Assembly (NCBI GenBank): GCA_002508425.1
Contig: DAKU01000147.1
Coordinates: 55,204-119,203 of the forward strand
Direction: 5' to 3'
DNA: 64,000 nucleotides
From: Methanosarcinaceae archaeon UBA470
GTDB lineage: Archaea; Halobacteriota; Methanosarcinia; Methanosarcinales; Methanosarcinaceae
The stretch's first letter is position 1. Each line of letters begins with the position of its first letter. Shown piece after piece: positions 8,845 to 20,986 of the stretch. Position numbers and translations under genes: made by a program. The notes under the pieces were generated by a model. It had not been told where the DNA came from and did no database searches. It saw only the letters and a program-made list of their open reading frames with translations.

Positions 8845-11037
8845 TTACATTGAGAGGTAATCAGATGCCTGTGGTATCTCCTTCTTCAGACCCTTTCTTT
8901 GTCTGATGGTTCCTACTACCTCACTCAATAGGTTTGTTGGTAGTGTTTCAAAGCCAGCGAATTCTGTGCTCCACATTGCACGTCCCTCTGTTGCCGACCT
9001 GATGTCGCCGGCAAAACCAAACAGTGCAGCTACAGGCGCCCTTGATTCTATTACTGTTGTGTCACCTTCAGTTTGCATATCCATAATTATGCCGCGGCGA
9101 CCCTGTATTTCCTTTGTAGCTCCGCCCATCTGGTCCTGTGGTACCTGTATGAACACTTTCTGGTATGGTTCAAGGAGTGTATCGCCAGCCATAAGCATTG
9201 CTGCCTGTATGGACTGTCTTGAAGCAGGAATTACCTGTGCAGGTCCCCTGTGCACTGCGTCTTCGTGCAATTTAGCATCCACTAATTTTACCTTAATTCC
9301 CATACATGGTTCTCTTGACAAAGGTCCGGCCTTCATAACTTCCTCGAATCCTTCGAGAATAAGCTCCATAGTTTCGTTAAGGTACTGAATACCTTTTGTC
9401 ATATCTATATAGACATTGGACTCAAATATCTCAACTATGCCCTTCGCCTCATCCTTGCTCATTCCGGCGGCCATGAGCTTCTCACGGCGTTCCAGCTCCT
9501 GCATGGTCATGGAAACGTCGCCATTACGGATAAGTTCCAGTACTTCCGGTTCAAGAGATTCGATCTCCACATAGAACCTGTTGTGCCTGTTGGGTGATTT
9601 TCCTTCCACAGGGCCTGCCTTACCACGAATTGTCTCACGGTATACTACTATCGGGGGTGTGGTGGTGATCTCTACTCCCTTGTCACGCTGTATTCTGTGT
9701 GCAATGACTTCGAGGTGCAGCTCGCCCATACCTGCCATCAGGTGTTCACCTGTTTCTTCATCAAGGGTTATCTTGAGTGTCGGGTCTTCTTTTGCCACCT
9801 GTCTCAGTACCTCAACGAGTTTTGGCAGGTCTTTCATGTGTTTTGCTTCCACTGCCACTGTTACTACAGGTTCACTGCCATGTTTTATGCTTTCAAATGG
9901 CGTCATGTTTTCCAGAGTGGTCACTGTGGAACCGACGATTGCATCCCTAAGGCCTGTAACGGCTGCAATGTTACCTGCAGGTATCTTTTCTACTTCGAGC
10001 CTCTCAGGACCCATGAAAATACCTACTTGCTGTATCCTGTTCTTCTTTGCAGCACCGGATACATAAACTTCCATACCACGTGTCAGGCTTCCACTGAAAA
10101 GCCTTCCGGTGGCTACTTCTCCTGCATGTGGGTCCATTGATATGTCTGTGACCATGAATGTAAGATCCGCAGAAGCGTCAGCGGTCATCATGGCTTTCCC
10201 AATTGGTGATTCTTTATCCCCATGCCAGATAGCTGCTACTCTTCCCTTCTGTGCCTGAAGTGGATTTGGCAGGAATCTTACAACCATGTCGTTTACTACT
10301 TCATGCAAGGGACATTTTTCAGCAAGAGCCTTCATGTCTTCTTTCTTACAGTAGTCGTAGACCTGATTGAAACTGATCCCAGTCCTTTTCATCATTGGTA
10401 CACTGATTGCCCAGTTATAGAGCGCAGAACCGAAAGCTACAGTACCTGCAGCAGCATCAACTTTCCAGCCTGCCTTATATCTCTCTTCGTTCATGCCTTT
10501 GATGAGTTTGTTGACGTGGTCGATAAGTTTTCCCAATCTTACCTGCATTTCCTGAGAGTCAACCTGCAGCTCATTTATGAGGCGGTCTACCTTATTAATG
10601 AAGAGTACGGGCTTGACATGCTCTCTTAGGGCCTGCCTCAGCACTGTCTCTGTCTGTGGCATTGTACCCTCTACTGCATCAATAACTACTACTGCACCAT
10701 CTACTGCACGCATTGCACGGGTAACGTCTCCGCCGAAGTCAACGTGGCCAGGTGTGTCTATAAGGTTAATGAGGTATTCCTGTCCATCGTACTCGTGTAC
10801 CATTGAGACGTTGGATGCATCGATGGTAATTCCTCTTGCCTGTTCTTCTTCATCAGAATCCATGAAGAGCTGCCGACCTGCCAGCTCTTTGGATATCATT
10901 CCGGCTCCTGCCAGCAGGTTATCCGATAGTGTGGTTTTACCGTGATCGATATGTGCAACTATACCAATGTTGCGTATTTTTTCAGGTGTGCCCATCAACG
11001 AAGTGACGCGCTCCACCATCTTCTTTCTTCTTCCCAT
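8845..11037 (-). CDS. fusA: translation elongation factor EF-2
   Basis: A 730-residue translocation GTPase of archaeal EF-2 type. G1 is [10 protein letters not shown]3 is [12 protein letters not shown], and G4 is NKVDR. Near residue 600 the segment [15 protein letters not shown] carries the His that archaea and eukaryotes convert to diphthamide. Length and domain order are normal and no intein is present. It lies between S7 and EF-1alpha in the conserved operon. Confidence 0.97.
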   Translation of the reverse strand: MGRRKKMVERVTSLMGTPEKIRNIGIVAHIDHGKTTLSDNLLAGAGMISKELAGRQLFMDSDEEEQARGITIDASNVSMVHEYDGQEYLINLIDTPGHVDFGGDVTRAMRAVDGAVVVIDAVEGTMPQTETVLRQALREHVKPVLFINKVDRLINELQVDSQEMQVRLGKLIDHVNKLIKGMNEERYKAGWKVDAAAGTVAFGSALYNWAISVPMMKRTGISFNQVYDYCKKEDMKALAEKCPLHEVVNDMVVRFLPNPLQAQKGRVAAIWHGDKESPIGKAMMTADASADLTFMVTDISMDPHAGEVATGRLFSGSLTRGMEVYVSGAAKKNRIQQVGIFMGPERLEVEKIPAGNIAAVTGLRDAIVGSTVTTLENMTPFESIKHGSEPVVTVAVEAKHMKDLPKLVEVLRQVAKEDPTLKITLDEETGEHLMAGMGELHLEVIAHRIQRDKGVEITTTPPIVVYRETIRGKAGPVEGKSPNRHNRFYVEIESLEPEVLELIRNGDVSMTMQELERREKLMAAGMSKDEAKGIVEIFESNVYIDMTKGIQYLNETMELILEGFEEVMKAGPLSREPCMGIKVKLVDAKLHEDAVHRGPAQVIPASRQSIQAAMLMAGDTLLEPYQKVFIQVPQDQMGGATKEIQGRRGIIMDMQTEGDTTVIESRAPVAALFGFAGDIRSATEGRAMWSTEFAGFETLPTNLLSEVVGTIRQRKGLKKEIPQASDYLSM

Positions 11038-11079
11038 AATACTACCCTGTAATCACTATTATTTTCAGTAATGAACAGC

Positions 11080-11640
11080 TTAACGTGCTGCCTTTGCAAC
11101 TCTTTCTTTAGCATCTTTCCTGTTAATGGAGAAACACTTTGCATCACGATTTGCTGCAGCTATTAGTTCTGCTGCAAGACATTCAGCCAAGGATTTTCTT
11201 GATTTGAATGCTGCCTGGCTTGCTCCCATGGATATATATCTCAGAGCGCTGTCAACACGTCTCTGTGGTGCAGTGTCCACTGCTTTAGGAACAGAGATAC
11301 CTCCGTACTTAAGCCTGACTACCTCTTCTCTGGGGCCAGCATTAGCAATAGCCTCTAAAAGCACCTGTACAGGGTTCTTCTTGGTCTTTTTATTAATTAT
11401 CTCAAGAGCCTCATCCACTGTGCGCATTGCGAGCTGCTTCTTGCCTGTGTTCTTTTGACTTCTCATCATACTGTTGACAAGACGCTCAACTATTAACATA
11501 TTTGATTTGTTGAACTGTTGACGTGCGTGTCTGCCACTTGAATGTGGCAATATGACTGGGTCTAGGTTTGCATACCTTTTAAGTCCAAGGTCTACCACCT
11601 CTACCTCTGCAAGGTCCCATTTCCCGTATAGTTTGTACAT
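11080..11640 (-). CDS. rps7: 30S ribosomal protein S7
   Basis: A 186-residue archaeal S7 that nucleates the 30S head. Recognisable blocks are [26 protein letters not shown], with NTGKK next, then [36 protein letters not shown], and [11 protein letters not shown] near the C-terminus. It starts six bases after the S12 stop codon, suggesting translational coupling. Confidence 0.96.
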   Translation of the reverse strand: MYKLYGKWDLAEVEVVDLGLKRYANLDPVILPHSSGRHARQQFNKSNMLIVERLVNSMMRSQKNTGKKQLAMRTVDEALEIINKKTKKNPVQVLLEAIANAGPREEVVRLKYGGISVPKAVDTAPQRRVDSALRYISMGASQAAFKSRKSLAECLAAELIAAANRDAKCFSINRKDAKERVAKAAR

Positions 11641-11646
11641 TGACGA

Positions 11647-12075
11647 TTATCTCCTTGGTTTCTCTTTACGGCCAATGACCATCTGGTTCAGGGACACGTT
11701 GTTGACTGCGATTACTTTGAAACGTACTCCGGGAATATCTCCCATTGCACCACCCATGCGTCCTCCGATTCTCTCTACTGTCACTTCATCGTGTTCATCA
11801 ATAAAGTTGATAGCACCATCTCCAGGGCAGAATGCAGATACCTGACGACCATTCTTGATCAACTGTATCCTTACACATTTCCTTATGGCAGAGTTTGGCT
11901 GTTTTGCTTCTACTCCTATCTTCTCAAGTACTATTCCTCTTCCCTGTGGAGCTCCTCCAAGGGGGTCGGCCTTTACGTCCAAACCAAGCGTACGCCTGTT
12001 ATACTGGGTGTCTTTCCACCTAGCACTTTGGCGAATGCTCTTTAAGGTATGAGCTGCATATTTTCCATTTGGCAT
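11647..12075 (-). CDS. rps12: 30S ribosomal protein S12
   Basis: A 142-residue archaeal/eukaryotic-type S12 (S23 homolog) at the decoding centre. Signatures are [39 protein letters not shown] and [16 protein letters not shown]. No insertion is seen. It is followed closely by S7 and preceded by nusA after a 59-base gap. Confidence 0.97.
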   Translation of the reverse strand: MPNGKYAAHTLKSIRQSARWKDTQYNRRTLGLDVKADPLGGAPQGRGIVLEKIGVEAKQPNSAIRKCVRIQLIKNGRQVSAFCPGDGAINFIDEHDEVTVERIGGRMGGAMGDIPGVRFKVIAVNNVSLNQMVIGRKEKPRR

Positions 12076-12134
12076 AATATTTCCTCTAAGATTTTATCAC
12101 AATAATGTTTGCGCTTTGCCCTTATTTCTACAAG

Positions 12135-12569
12135 TCACTGAAGTATAACATCATTTATGTCATGGTGCCTCTGAGCAACCATTTTCACTTTTTCGATGTT
12201 TTTTCCCTCACGCCCAATAGCTAGTCCCTTTTCTTTGTTCGAGACCTCTACATAAGCCAGACGTCTATCATTTTTTGTAGTAATATTAACTGTTTTCACA
12301 GTTACAGGACCAAAAGCATTCTTTATGAATATGACCGGATCATCTGAATATTCCACGAGTTCAACATGCTTATCAACAGTTTTCTTTATACGGTTTATGT
12401 GGTCGCCATTTCTACCAATGGCTGCTCCCATGTCACCTGCTTTCACCACATATATTATGCGATCTTCCTCAACAATGCAATCCTTTACGGTTGCACCTGT
12501 AACACTTTCAAATAATGCGATGTATCTTATTCCTTCTGTTGAAAGCCTGATCTCGCCCAAGTCAAGCAA
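12135..12569 (-). CDS. nusA: NusA-like transcription factor (archaeal, KH domains)
   Basis: A 144-residue archaeal NusA made of two KH domains only. The GxxG loops are GAAIGRNGDHI (KH1) and GLAIGREGKNI (KH2). Archaeal NusA lacks the N-terminal polymerase-binding and S1 domains of the bacterial protein and is thought to bind RNA during elongation or termination. It starts six bases after the L30e stop codon. Confidence 0.93.
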   Translation of the reverse strand: MLDLGEIRLSTEGIRYIALFESVTGATVKDCIVEEDRIIYVVKAGDMGAAIGRNGDHINRIKKTVDKHVELVEYSDDPVIFIKNAFGPVTVKTVNITTKNDRRLAYVEVSNKEKGLAIGREGKNIEKVKMVAQRHHDINDVILQ

Positions 12570-12575
12570 CTCCTT

Positions 12576-12863
12576 TTAAACTGCTGCCAGTATATCGGAC
12601 TCGCCCGTTTCCAGGACCGCAAGGGCAGCGATTACAAAAGGTTTTCCACAAACGGGGCCAAGTTCCATGTTAGTACCGGTATATTTGAGTACAGGTACAT
12701 TTGTAGACTCAATCTGTGCTCTTATTTCTGTCGGGCAGTTGGAAGCAAGAACTACTATTTTAGCATTTCCACTAACAGCAGCGTCGATGGTGCTCTTTGA
12801 GCCGATCACCACCTTTCCTGTCCTGATTGCCTTGATTAATGCTTTGTCGATATTAATATCCAT
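12576..12863 (-). CDS. rpl30e: 50S ribosomal protein L30e
   Basis: A 95-residue L30e with the L7Ae/L30e RNA-binding fold. It begins with a helix and KVVIGSKST, and has the ASNCP motif in its centre and a GKPF segment near the C-terminus. It is in its conserved place between the RNA polymerase A'' gene and nusA. Confidence 0.93.
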   Translation of the reverse strand: MDINIDKALIKAIRTGKVVIGSKSTIDAAVSGNAKIVVLASNCPTEIRAQIESTNVPVLKYTGTNMELGPVCGKPFVIAALAVLETGESDILAAV

Positions 12864-12972
12864 ATATTACCATCTCTTATGCAATTTGAACCTAAGGTCT
12901 GTATTCTAATAAGTGAATCCTTATATCTACTTTCTGGTTGTTCTTCTGTAATCCGTATATCATTTTGATATC

Positions 12973-14115
12973 TTACTTGGCGATAAGGTGTACATCTCCG
13001 GTTCCGAGTTTAATCGGTTGTCCGACTATGATATTCTCAGTAACACCATTAAGTTCGTCAACATCACCACGCATCCCGGCATCAAGCAAGTGGTTTACAG
13101 TAACCTCAAAAGCAGCACGTGCAAATACACTGGCTTTTTCACCTGAAATTCCATGACGGCCAATTTGCTTAACTTCTCCGTCACAGCACATGATATCGGA
13201 AACTAACATTATGTGCCTGATATCTACTGTAAGACCCTGTTCTCCCAGTGTGCTGGTTGCTTCTTTAATAATAGCATTCCTTGCAGCCTCTATCCCAAAT
13301 ACCTCATATATCTCACCAATATTGTTGGTATAGGTGCGGCTGATGTCCACTCCTTCTACTTCCAGCACTTTCTTTAATTGAGAACCTTCGGTATAGAGCA
13401 TATATTCGTTTCCATCTTTGCGTATGACAACTCTTTTGATGCCTTCTATTCCCTTCAAGGTGATACCATTGATGTTCTTTGCCATCTGTAATAATTCCCT
13501 GTATGAAGGTTCCTTTGGTTTCACAATGAGTTGGTTCTCAATGTTCTCTGACAGTTTCACCGGTACGCCCAATTCATCACTTAGTTTCTTGATCAGCTCA
13601 TCTGCGGTTATACTTCTTTGCATCAGAGTCTTCTCATGCAGGTCAATTATTAGCTGCATGTTCAGCAGGTCAGTGGTAACATCCGCAAGCTGGTCTATAT
13701 GTGTAGCTTCAATTTCCCATGCGAGTTTACGGGCTTTGTCTCTGTCTTGGGCATATTCTTCCAGAACAGCAATGGTCATTGTAGGAGTACTTGGTTCCTT
13801 TCTTGCATCAACTATCTCTATAAGACGTGGAAGTCCCAGTGTAACGTTGATTTCAGCCACACCGGCGTAGTGGAATGTACGCATCGTCATCTGAGTGCCT
13901 GGTTCTCCTATGGACTGGGCTGATACCACACCCACTGCTTCGCAGGGCTCTACCTTTGCGTACTCGTAGTTTTCCTTCACCTTTTCGATGATTTCTTCAA
14001 GCTCTTTCTTGTTAACTCCTGCTTTTATTACATCCTCTTTAAGAGTTTGGAGCATGCTTAAGGGCAGATCAAGATTACTAAGCATTGAGTCTATAGTAGA
14101 TTCAATCAGAGCCAT
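12973..14115 (-). CDS. rpoA2: DNA-directed RNA polymerase subunit A''
   Basis: The C-terminal part of the largest polymerase subunit, 380 residues, normal length with no intein. The conserved block [20 protein letters not shown] (trigger loop region) and [12 protein letters not shown] are intact. The jaw region follows. The C-terminal segment includes [19 protein letters not shown]. It starts one base after the A' stop codon, so translation is probably coupled. Confidence 0.97.
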   Translation of the reverse strand: MALIESTIDSMLSNLDLPLSMLQTLKEDVIKAGVNKKELEEIIEKVKENYEYAKVEPCEAVGVVSAQSIGEPGTQMTMRTFHYAGVAEINVTLGLPRLIEIVDARKEPSTPTMTIAVLEEYAQDRDKARKLAWEIEATHIDQLADVTTDLLNMQLIIDLHEKTLMQRSITADELIKKLSDELGVPVKLSENIENQLIVKPKEPSYRELLQMAKNINGITLKGIEGIKRVVIRKDGNEYMLYTEGSQLKKVLEVEGVDISRTYTNNIGEIYEVFGIEAARNAIIKEATSTLGEQGLTVDIRHIMLVSDIMCCDGEVKQIGRHGISGEKASVFARAAFEVTVNHLLDAGMRGDVDELNGVTENIIVGQPIKLGTGDVHLIAK

Positions 14116-14116
14116 T

Positions 14117-16759
14117 TTAATTCACCTTCCGTCCTGTCACTGCTTCTACTATCTTATGCACATTGTCAGGCTTACTGTAATCGCTCTTTGTCGAGTCGAT
14201 ACCATCTTCTCCGTATTTGAACTGCACAATGACTCCTCTAGTTTCCCTTACGGTGCCATCATATTGCACTTCAAGATCTTGCAGAGCGTTGACAAGCCTT
14301 CTTTGCAGGTATCCTGATTGTGATGTACGCACGGCAGTATCCACAAGACCTTCACGTCCTCCTATTGCGTGGAAGAAGTATTCTGTCGGGGACAATCCGC
14401 TCTTGTAGCTGGCTTTGACGAATCCGTGTGCATCGGCTCCAAGGTCACCTTTGTCAAAGTGAGGCAATGTTCTGCCTGCATATCCTCTTCTTATACGCTC
14501 ACCACGAACTGCCTGTTGTCCAACACAGGCAGCCATCTGTGTAAGGTTAAGCATGGATCCTCTTGCTCCCGACTTGGCCATTATAACCGCTGAGTTTTCC
14601 AGACCAAGTTGATTACCTGCAATGTTACCGGTTTGGTCCCTTGCCTTACCAAGTGTCTGCATAATCTTCATTTCAATAGTCTCATCGAGGGTTCTTCCTG
14701 GCAAAGGTTCCAGTTCTTTTGCCTCGTAAGCTGCGATCAGGTCCTTTACCTCGTTCTCAGCTTTATCCAGAACTTCCTTTATATTCTTCTTTGCAGTTTC
14801 AGGAATATCTTCGTCGCTGATACCAAAACTCAGACCGGTCTTCATAACGCCCCTTATGGCAAGTCTGGTAAAATCATCCACAAATTTTGCACCAGCTGTA
14901 GTACCGTATGTCTTCACGACCTTGTCAAGTATGATACCTTTGAAAGCCCCTATCGCCCTTTCGTCGATTGTGCCTTGTATCATCTCTCCATTGCGGATCA
15001 CAACATAGGCGTTATATTCACAGGCTTCCTTCTTACAAACATCGCATTTAAAACACACTTCAGCAGGAAATTCTGCATTCAGTCCTTTGGGGAGAATCTG
15101 ACTGAATATTTGCTTACCATTCCAATATGGGTCGCCATTTTCCTTATGTCCTGCAGGCTCTGGTAATTCTCTGATTTCTGCTTTTCTGAGAAGTTCCAGG
15201 GCTTCGTTTTTAGTAATACGGTTCTCGTTCCTTGTAAGCAGGAACATACCCGATATATGGTCGTGGATACCTCCTATGATAGGCCCACCGAAACGTGGTG
15301 AAAGGATGTTTTCCTGTACCTGCATGAGTATGCTTGCTTCAGCTCTTGATTCCTCAGTCTGCAGCACATGCATGTTCATCTCATCCCCATCAAAGTCAGC
15401 GTTATATGGCGGGCATACCGCAGGATTAAGTCTGAATGTTTTGTTCGGAAGGACTTTGACTTGGTGAGCCATGATACTCATTTTGTGAAGGGATGGCTGC
15501 CTGTTAAACAGTACAATATCCCCATCCATGAGTTGTCTCTCAACTACCCATCCTTTCTCCAGCTTCTCAGCCAGTTCTTCCTTATTGTTCTCTGTGATCT
15601 TGATACGCCTTCCATCTTGACGGATGATATAGTTAGCCCCCGGGTGAACCTCGCTTCCCTTTAGGATGTACATCCTTAGAAGCTCTGTATTCCTTTCAAT
15701 GACTCTCTCAGGGATGGTCATCTGAATAGCTATGGCTTCAGGTACTCCTACCTCATTGATACTAAGGTTTGGGTCTGGGGATACTACGGTACGTGCAGAG
15801 AAATTAACACGTTTACCTGACAAGCTTCCTCTGAAACGTCCTTCTTTTCCTTTGAGACGCTGAGTAAGTGTTTTTAATGGTCTTCCTGATCTGTGCCTTG
15901 CAGGTGGTACTCCGGATACTTCGTTATCGAAGAAGGTCGTCACGTGGTATTGTAGCAATTCCCATAGATCCTCTATGATCAGCTGTGGGGCCCCTGCATC
16001 CCTGTTCTCCTGGAAGCGCTGGTTTATACGTATGATATCCACAAGTTTGTGAGTCAGATCATCTTCACTTCTCTGACCGGATTCAAGTGTAATAGAAGGC
16101 CTAACTGTTACCGGTGGTACGGGTAATACAGTAAGGATCATCCACTCTGGCCTTGCACATGATGGATCCATTCCGAGCACTTTTACATCATCGTCTGATA
16201 TGTTCTCAAACCTATCCCTAATTTCAGTAGGTGTAAGTTTGTGCCCATCCTCTATGTATTCAGTTGGTTTTTCAAACTTAATCTCCAACTGCTCGGCTCC
16301 ACAATATGGACAAACCTTTGTCTTTCTCGCTTCTTTGAACACCTCATTGATTGCAGGATCGGGAAGGTGTCCCATTTCGTGAAGTTTATTGATCTGGGCA
16401 AGGAAATCCTTTTTCTTCGGAGGTTCCAGCAAAAGGGCACTGCAATTGCGACATATTGAACGCAAAGTCTTACGAATGGTCTTGTTAAAACCAACATGTA
16501 CTACCGGTGCAACTAATTCAATATGTCCAAAGTGTCCAGGACATTCTCCTGCTCTACTTCCACAAGTCTTACATTTAAGTCCGGGATCTATAACTCCAAG
16601 TCTAAGATCCATTAATCCCATGTCTATAGGGTAACCATCATCATCGTAGGTATCTGCAGTAATGATGTTGGTGACACTCATTTTTCTGACCTCTCTTGGA
16701 GAGATCAGGCCAAATTGTATTGCAGATATCCTTTTAGGTATGGAAGGTATTGTATCCAT
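14117..16759 (-). CDS. rpoA1: DNA-directed RNA polymerase subunit A'
   Basis: The catalytic subunit of archaeal RNA polymerase, 880 residues. The N-terminal zinc site is [17 protein letters not shown] (about 62-78), a second Cys cluster is CPYCG, and the Mg-binding motif [10 protein letters not shown] is near residue 452. [11 protein letters not shown] and [17 protein letters not shown] (lid/rudder region) are also present. A CxxC pair ([12 protein letters not shown]) in the funnel region is seen. It starts 12 bases after B'. Confidence 0.98.
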   Translation of the reverse strand: MDTIPSIPKRISAIQFGLISPREVRKMSVTNIITADTYDDDGYPIDMGLMDLRLGVIDPGLKCKTCGSRAGECPGHFGHIELVAPVVHVGFNKTIRKTLRSICRNCSALLLEPPKKKDFLAQINKLHEMGHLPDPAINEVFKEARKTKVCPYCGAEQLEIKFEKPTEYIEDGHKLTPTEIRDRFENISDDDVKVLGMDPSCARPEWMILTVLPVPPVTVRPSITLESGQRSEDDLTHKLVDIIRINQRFQENRDAGAPQLIIEDLWELLQYHVTTFFDNEVSGVPPARHRSGRPLKTLTQRLKGKEGRFRGSLSGKRVNFSARTVVSPDPNLSINEVGVPEAIAIQMTIPERVIERNTELLRMYILKGSEVHPGANYIIRQDGRRIKITENNKEELAEKLEKGWVVERQLMDGDIVLFNRQPSLHKMSIMAHQVKVLPNKTFRLNPAVCPPYNADFDGDEMNMHVLQTEESRAEASILMQVQENILSPRFGGPIIGGIHDHISGMFLLTRNENRITKNEALELLRKAEIRELPEPAGHKENGDPYWNGKQIFSQILPKGLNAEFPAEVCFKCDVCKKEACEYNAYVVIRNGEMIQGTIDERAIGAFKGIILDKVVKTYGTTAGAKFVDDFTRLAIRGVMKTGLSFGISDEDIPETAKKNIKEVLDKAENEVKDLIAAYEAKELEPLPGRTLDETIEMKIMQTLGKARDQTGNIAGNQLGLENSAVIMAKSGARGSMLNLTQMAACVGQQAVRGERIRRGYAGRTLPHFDKGDLGADAHGFVKASYKSGLSPTEYFFHAIGGREGLVDTAVRTSQSGYLQRRLVNALQDLEVQYDGTVRETRGVIVQFKYGEDGIDSTKSDYSKPDNVHKIVEAVTGRKVN

Positions 16760-16771
16760 TTTCTATCCCCT

Positions 16772-18586
16772 TCACACAGCATCGTCCAATTTTAGTCTCG
16801 GTGCTACTCCAAGCGACTTGATTTCATCAAGTAGCAGCTTGAAAGCATAGCTCATTTCCACCGGGTGAATATCAGTTTCAGCACCACAGCTTGCGCAGTA
16901 TCTAATGTTCCTCTTACGGTCAAAGGTTGCTATCATACCGCAGTGTCCACAAACAAGCTCTACTACCTTGTCGGACTCATCAAGCAATCTTTCCTTCAGT
17001 GTCATGGCAGCTCCATGTCCAATAAGAACATCACGCTCCATTTCTCCGAACCTCAGACCTCCTTCCCTTGCCCTACCTTCAGTTGGCTGGCGGGTAAGCA
17101 CCTGTACGGGTCCACGGGACCTGGCATGCATCTTGGAGGCGACCATGTGGTGTAGTTTCTGATAAAGAATCACGCCAACGAACACATCTGCAGGTATTCT
17201 TTTTCCAGTGACACCATCGAAGAATACCTCTTTACCTGTGTGGGCAAATCCTTGTCTTTTAAGGCCTGCACGCAGATCCTCTTCGTTCTCTCCTGCGAAT
17301 ACAGTTGCATCGATACGTCTGCCTTCCATGCTGCCTACTTTACCTCCTATCATTTCAAGCACATGTCCAACTGTCATACGAGAGGGGATAGCATGTGGGT
17401 TTATGACAAGGTCTGGAACCGTTCCGTTTTCCGTAAAAGGCATGTCTTGGTATGGTACTATAAGTCCAATAACTCCTTTCTGTCCATGCCTGGATGCGAA
17501 CTTGTCCCCAATTTCGGGTACCCTTTGGTCCCTTATCTTTACTTTTGCAAGGCGAGTACCGTTTATTGACTCTGTGAGAATGACAGTGTCTACAATGCCT
17601 TTCTCATTGGAACGCATTGTTATTGCGCTTTCTCTACGCTGTTCTACGGTGATGCCGAAATCAGATTGCTCTTCAAGGAAACGTGGCGGGCTGGTCTTGC
17701 CTATCAGCACATCGTTTGGACCAACCAATGTTTCAGGGTTCACAAGTCCATCTACATCAAGGTTGGAATATGCTTCAGGACTACGTGCTCCTCTGTATTC
17801 AGAGTCAGGTATTTCGAATTTGTCTTCCTGACCTCCCGGGTATCTTCTTTCTTCTCCTTCAAAAGTCCTAATGAAATGGCTTCTTCCAAGTCCTCTTTCA
17901 ATGGAACCTTTGTTAAAGACAAGTGCATCTTCAATATTGTGACCTTCAAATGACATTACGGCTACTACGAAGTTCTGTCCAGCGGGTCTGTCATCAAAAG
18001 CAATGTTCTCGCATGTCATGGTCCTTACAAGTGCTTTCTGAGGGTAGTGAAGGACATGTGCACGAGTATCAGGTCTAAGCTTTGTGTTTGATGTGGATAC
18101 GCCTATACACTGCTTAACCATGGCTGCTCCCATTGTATTACGGGGAGAAGCATTATGTTCGGGGTAAGGTACCATGCCAGTACAAATACCCAGAATAAGG
18201 CTTGGGTCTATTTCGAGGTGTGTATTGTTTGGAACAATCCCAGCCTCTGTAAGGGCGATAAAAGCGTTTTCTTCTTCTTCGGCATCCAGGTATTCAACAA
18301 TTCCTTCCTTTACAAGATCGTCATAGGTAATCTCTCCCTTCTTCAGAGGCTCCATATACTCTTCAGTTAAAAGCGATCTGCCATTCTCAACTACTATTAA
18401 AGGTCTCCTTGCCCTTCCAATATCGGAGTTAATGATGACCTCATGAATATCCTCATTGAGGGTAACGTTCACTTGTCTGGATATTACGCCGCTTCTCCGT
18501 TGTTTGCGAATGCTCTCCACAAGATCTTGTGGATTGCTGTGGGTACCGATGAGTTCCCCGTCCAAAAAAACTTTTGCTTCAGTCAT
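16772..18586 (-). CDS. rpoB1: DNA-directed RNA polymerase subunit B' (C-terminal half of B)
   Basis: The C-terminal half of the split B subunit, 604 residues. It contains [16 protein letters not shown] (near 360) and the zinc ribbon [19 protein letters not shown] with the following ASCG. Euryarchaeotal methanogens commonly have B split into B'' and B'. The ATG at 18586 is preferred to an upstream start at 18610 because GGGAGG lies 8 bases before it. The start overlaps the B'' stop by eight bases (ATGACTGA). Confidence 0.97.
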   Translation of the reverse strand: MTEAKVFLDGELIGTHSNPQDLVESIRKQRRSGVISRQVNVTLNEDIHEVIINSDIGRARRPLIVVENGRSLLTEEYMEPLKKGEITYDDLVKEGIVEYLDAEEEENAFIALTEAGIVPNNTHLEIDPSLILGICTGMVPYPEHNASPRNTMGAAMVKQCIGVSTSNTKLRPDTRAHVLHYPQKALVRTMTCENIAFDDRPAGQNFVVAVMSFEGHNIEDALVFNKGSIERGLGRSHFIRTFEGEERRYPGGQEDKFEIPDSEYRGARSPEAYSNLDVDGLVNPETLVGPNDVLIGKTSPPRFLEEQSDFGITVEQRRESAITMRSNEKGIVDTVILTESINGTRLAKVKIRDQRVPEIGDKFASRHGQKGVIGLIVPYQDMPFTENGTVPDLVINPHAIPSRMTVGHVLEMIGGKVGSMEGRRIDATVFAGENEEDLRAGLKRQGFAHTGKEVFFDGVTGKRIPADVFVGVILYQKLHHMVASKMHARSRGPVQVLTRQPTEGRAREGGLRFGEMERDVLIGHGAAMTLKERLLDESDKVVELVCGHCGMIATFDRKRNIRYCASCGAETDIHPVEMSYAFKLLLDEIKSLGVAPRLKLDDAV

Positions 18587-20195
18587 CTGCAAAGCCTCCC
18601 ATGCTATCATCCATATCTGAATAGTCGCTATATCCTAGATCGGGCTTCTCTTCTTCATGCGGAACTGTGTCAAATTCTTCAGTATACTCTTCAAGTTCTG
18701 CGTCATATTCCACTACTTTCTCCAGACGATGATGTGGAATGTTCGGTTTTACGTCCAGGTCCACTAATATCTTCTTTAGAATACTTTTCTCATCCACTCC
18801 AGTGGATAGCTCCACCATCTGTGCAAAGTTTTTCACCAGTCCACAATTTGGTCCTTCAGGAGTTTCGGATGGGCATAATCTTCCCCATTGTGTGGGGTGC
18901 AGGTCACGGGCCTCAAAGTGTGGTTGCGCCCTTGAAAGAGGGGATATCACACGTCTGAGGTGTGAGAGAGTTGAAATGTAATCCGTCCTGTCCAAAAGCT
19001 GAGATACACCAGTTCTGCCTCCAACCCAGTTACCTGTAGCAAGAGGGTGTTGTAACCTATCAGTAAGTACGTCAGCTCTGACAAGAGTAACTACGTTCAG
19101 TTCACGGTTCCTCATGTTGGCTCTTTCAAGCTGATACTTCACATCTCTGGCCAAGCGGTTGAAAGCTACTCTGAATAGATCTTCCATCAGGTCGCCTGTC
19201 AGTTTAAGCCTCTTATTAGAATAGTGGTCTTTATCATCTTCAGAACGTTTCCCAAGAGCAAGCTCAAAACAGGATTCTGCCATTCTTCCAAGGAAATATG
19301 CCTTTGCAAATCTGTCCTTTGGTTCATTTCCAAGGTGAGGCAACAAATATCGATCCATTACATAGTTGGCACGTTTCATCTGGTAGTCACGTGCCTGTCC
19401 TGCTGCGACCCTGGTACCTATTTTCTCAATAGCTTCGCGGATAGTGGCTACTTCGGCTTCTTCCAGGTTCTCGAGCATGAATTTCATAATTTCAGGGTCA
19501 TTGGATACTGTGTTAACCAGGTCTTCATCAGTTTCCACACCCAATGCTCTCATCAGCGTTATGAAGTTGATACGGCCAGAGATAGATGGGAATGATACTT
19601 CAAGCAGGGATTTGCGTCCTCTTTCTACAACTACAAGTGCTCTATATCCTCTTCTTTGTGAGAACACCTTGGCAACTTCTATCATGTCGCCATATCTCTC
19701 CCCAAACTCAGTCAGTATTTTGTTAGGGGCAAGGTCCTCAAGGGTCATGACAACCCTTTCGGTTCCATTTACAATAAAATATCCTCCGGGGTCCAGTGGA
19801 TCCTCGCCAAAGTCTATCATCTCTTTCTCATTGAGGTCCACAAGATTACATATTGAGGATTTAATCATTACAGGTAACTGTCCGATCTTTGCCTCCACAG
19901 GTTCAGATTCTTCTTCGCCCTGCACTACATTCATCTGCAAGTATATGGGGGCTGAATAGGAAAGATTACGTAATCTTGCTTCGTTCGGATATAGCTTTTC
20001 GATAGCTCCATCTGCCTCTTTTACAACAGGCTTCTCCACCCTGATGTTCCCTAGCTTTATATATACGTCCTCTATATCGGTCTCAATAATTCCTTGTTCG
20101 TTAATTATGTTCTGTAGGCCACTTTCAAGGAATTTGTTGTATGAGTCGATATGGTGCTGGACGATCTTGTCCCTGGTAAAATATGCCGCTAACAC
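18579..20195 (-). CDS. rpoB2: DNA-directed RNA polymerase subunit B'' (N-terminal half of B)
   Basis: The N-terminal half of the split B subunit, 538 residues. It shows [22 protein letters not shown], the rifampicin-pocket-equivalent area ending in [19 protein letters not shown], and a short acidic C-terminal tail. The start is GTG at 20195, preceded by GAGGGC; no in-frame ATG lies upstream before a stop. It overlaps B' by eight bases. Confidence 0.96.
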   Translation of the reverse strand: MLAAYFTRDKIVQHHIDSYNKFLESGLQNIINEQGIIETDIEDVYIKLGNIRVEKPVVKEADGAIEKLYPNEARLRNLSYSAPIYLQMNVVQGEEESEPVEAKIGQLPVMIKSSICNLVDLNEKEMIDFGEDPLDPGGYFIVNGTERVVMTLEDLAPNKILTEFGERYGDMIEVAKVFSQRRGYRALVVVERGRKSLLEVSFPSISGRINFITLMRALGVETDEDLVNTVSNDPEIMKFMLENLEEAEVATIREAIEKIGTRVAAGQARDYQMKRANYVMDRYLLPHLGNEPKDRFAKAYFLGRMAESCFELALGKRSEDDKDHYSNKRLKLTGDLMEDLFRVAFNRLARDVKYQLERANMRNRELNVVTLVRADVLTDRLQHPLATGNWVGGRTGVSQLLDRTDYISTLSHLRRVISPLSRAQPHFEARDLHPTQWGRLCPSETPEGPNCGLVKNFAQMVELSTGVDEKSILKKILVDLDVKPNIPHHRLEKVVEYDAELEEYTEEFDTVPHEEEKPDLGYSDYSDMDDSMGGFADD

Positions 20196-20318
20196 TTTAC
20201 TGCCCTCTGAAGTGATAATTACACCTAATTAGTTGATGGAAGGTATGAAGAACATTACATAGCATAGCCACCGCAAAAGTGGCAATATAAAAAATAAACG
20301 CTCTCATTTGATATTATT

Positions 20319-20555
20319 TCACTCTATTACAAGCCTGTAATAAAGTGCCTGTCCAGCCGTTTGGCTTATCCTGTTTATCTTAACAACATCTCCAACCGAT
20401 GCGCCAATTTCTTTCACTACAGGATCATTGATCTTGATTTTTGGGAATTGTTCCTTCTCTATCTTGTAGCGTTTTAAAACAGATTTCAACTCGTCATCAC
20501 CCAAAATCTCGTGTTTTGGGATCAGTTCATTGTCGAGCAGGTTGAATTTATTCAA
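20319..20555 (-). CDS. rpoH: DNA-directed RNA polymerase subunit H
   Basis: A 78-residue subunit H (Rpo5, like the C-terminus of eukaryotic RPB5). It contains NELIPKHEIL, KYKIEKEQFPKI-type sequence and DVVKINRISQTAGQALYYR. The start is taken as TTG at 20555 because GGGAGGAG lies 5 bases before it and the product then begins like other archaeal RpoH proteins. The upstream ATG at 20585 would add ten unusual residues and has no ribosome binding site. It is the first protein gene of the polymerase operon. Confidence 0.93.
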   Translation of the reverse strand: MNKFNLLDNELIPKHEILGDDELKSVLKRYKIEKEQFPKIKINDPVVKEIGASVGDVVKINRISQTAGQALYYRLVIE

Positions 20556-20643
20556 ATTTTCTCCTCCCTCAAAAAGTGTGCACATGAATTGTTAATTAAT
20601 TAGCAAAAAACATATACTAATGTAACGCCACGAGTTTCATGGC

Positions 20644-20716
20644 GGGCTCGTAGGGATTTGAACCCTAGGCCGTCTGGTTAAAAGCCAGACGCTCTGCCTG
20701 ACTGAGCTACGAGCCC
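20644..20716 (-). tRNA. tRNA-Lys (anticodon TTT)
   Basis: A full cloverleaf on the minus strand: acceptor GGGCTCG/CGAGCCC, D arm GCTCAGTCAGGCAGAGC, anticodon stem CTGG(C)/(A)CCAG around CTTTTAA (anticodon TTT), and T arm with GGTTCAAATCC. CCA is not encoded. It lies 88 bases before rpoH on the same strand and may share its promoter. Confidence 0.95.
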
Positions 20717-20787
20717 ATTATGTTTGTATGATTCTTTGCTGCTTACTTCCACATCAGTTCGGTGTAGCCCTCAAAAACGTACTCAAC

Positions 20788-20804
20788 ATATATATACGTT
20801 TCGC
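20788..20804 (-). promoter_or_regulatory. BRE and TATA box of the tRNA-Lys / RNA polymerase operon
   Basis: On the minus strand, GCGAAACGTATATATATG combines a BRE-like CGAAAC with an 8-base TATA box. A start about 25 bases downstream would leave a roughly 50-base leader before tRNA-Lys and then read into rpoH. The remaining DNA up to 20986 holds nothing else I recognise. Confidence 0.6.
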
Positions 20805-20986
20805 AGGCACATTATAGGGTTAAACAGGTTTGGGATATTTCTATTCTTTGAATATCCCATGTCGTTAAAAAAATGTATCCATAGGTTAGATGTATTTACA
20901 TGATAACCTATTTATACTAAGTTTTCCTCAATTTTAAATCAAGTTCGGTTATTTCTCCTCTTTCATAATATGCGTTCTCAGGAGTT

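Noticed and set aside
12973..16759. Intein or intron in the polymerase A' and A'' genes
   Set aside because: Both have normal length, and the conserved catalytic motifs run without interruption.
17208..17831. Long plus-strand frames opposite rpoB1, rpoB2, EF-2 and rpoA genes
   Set aside because: All lie antisense to certain essential genes, start without ribosome binding sites and show low-complexity Ser/Pro-rich translations typical of shadow frames.
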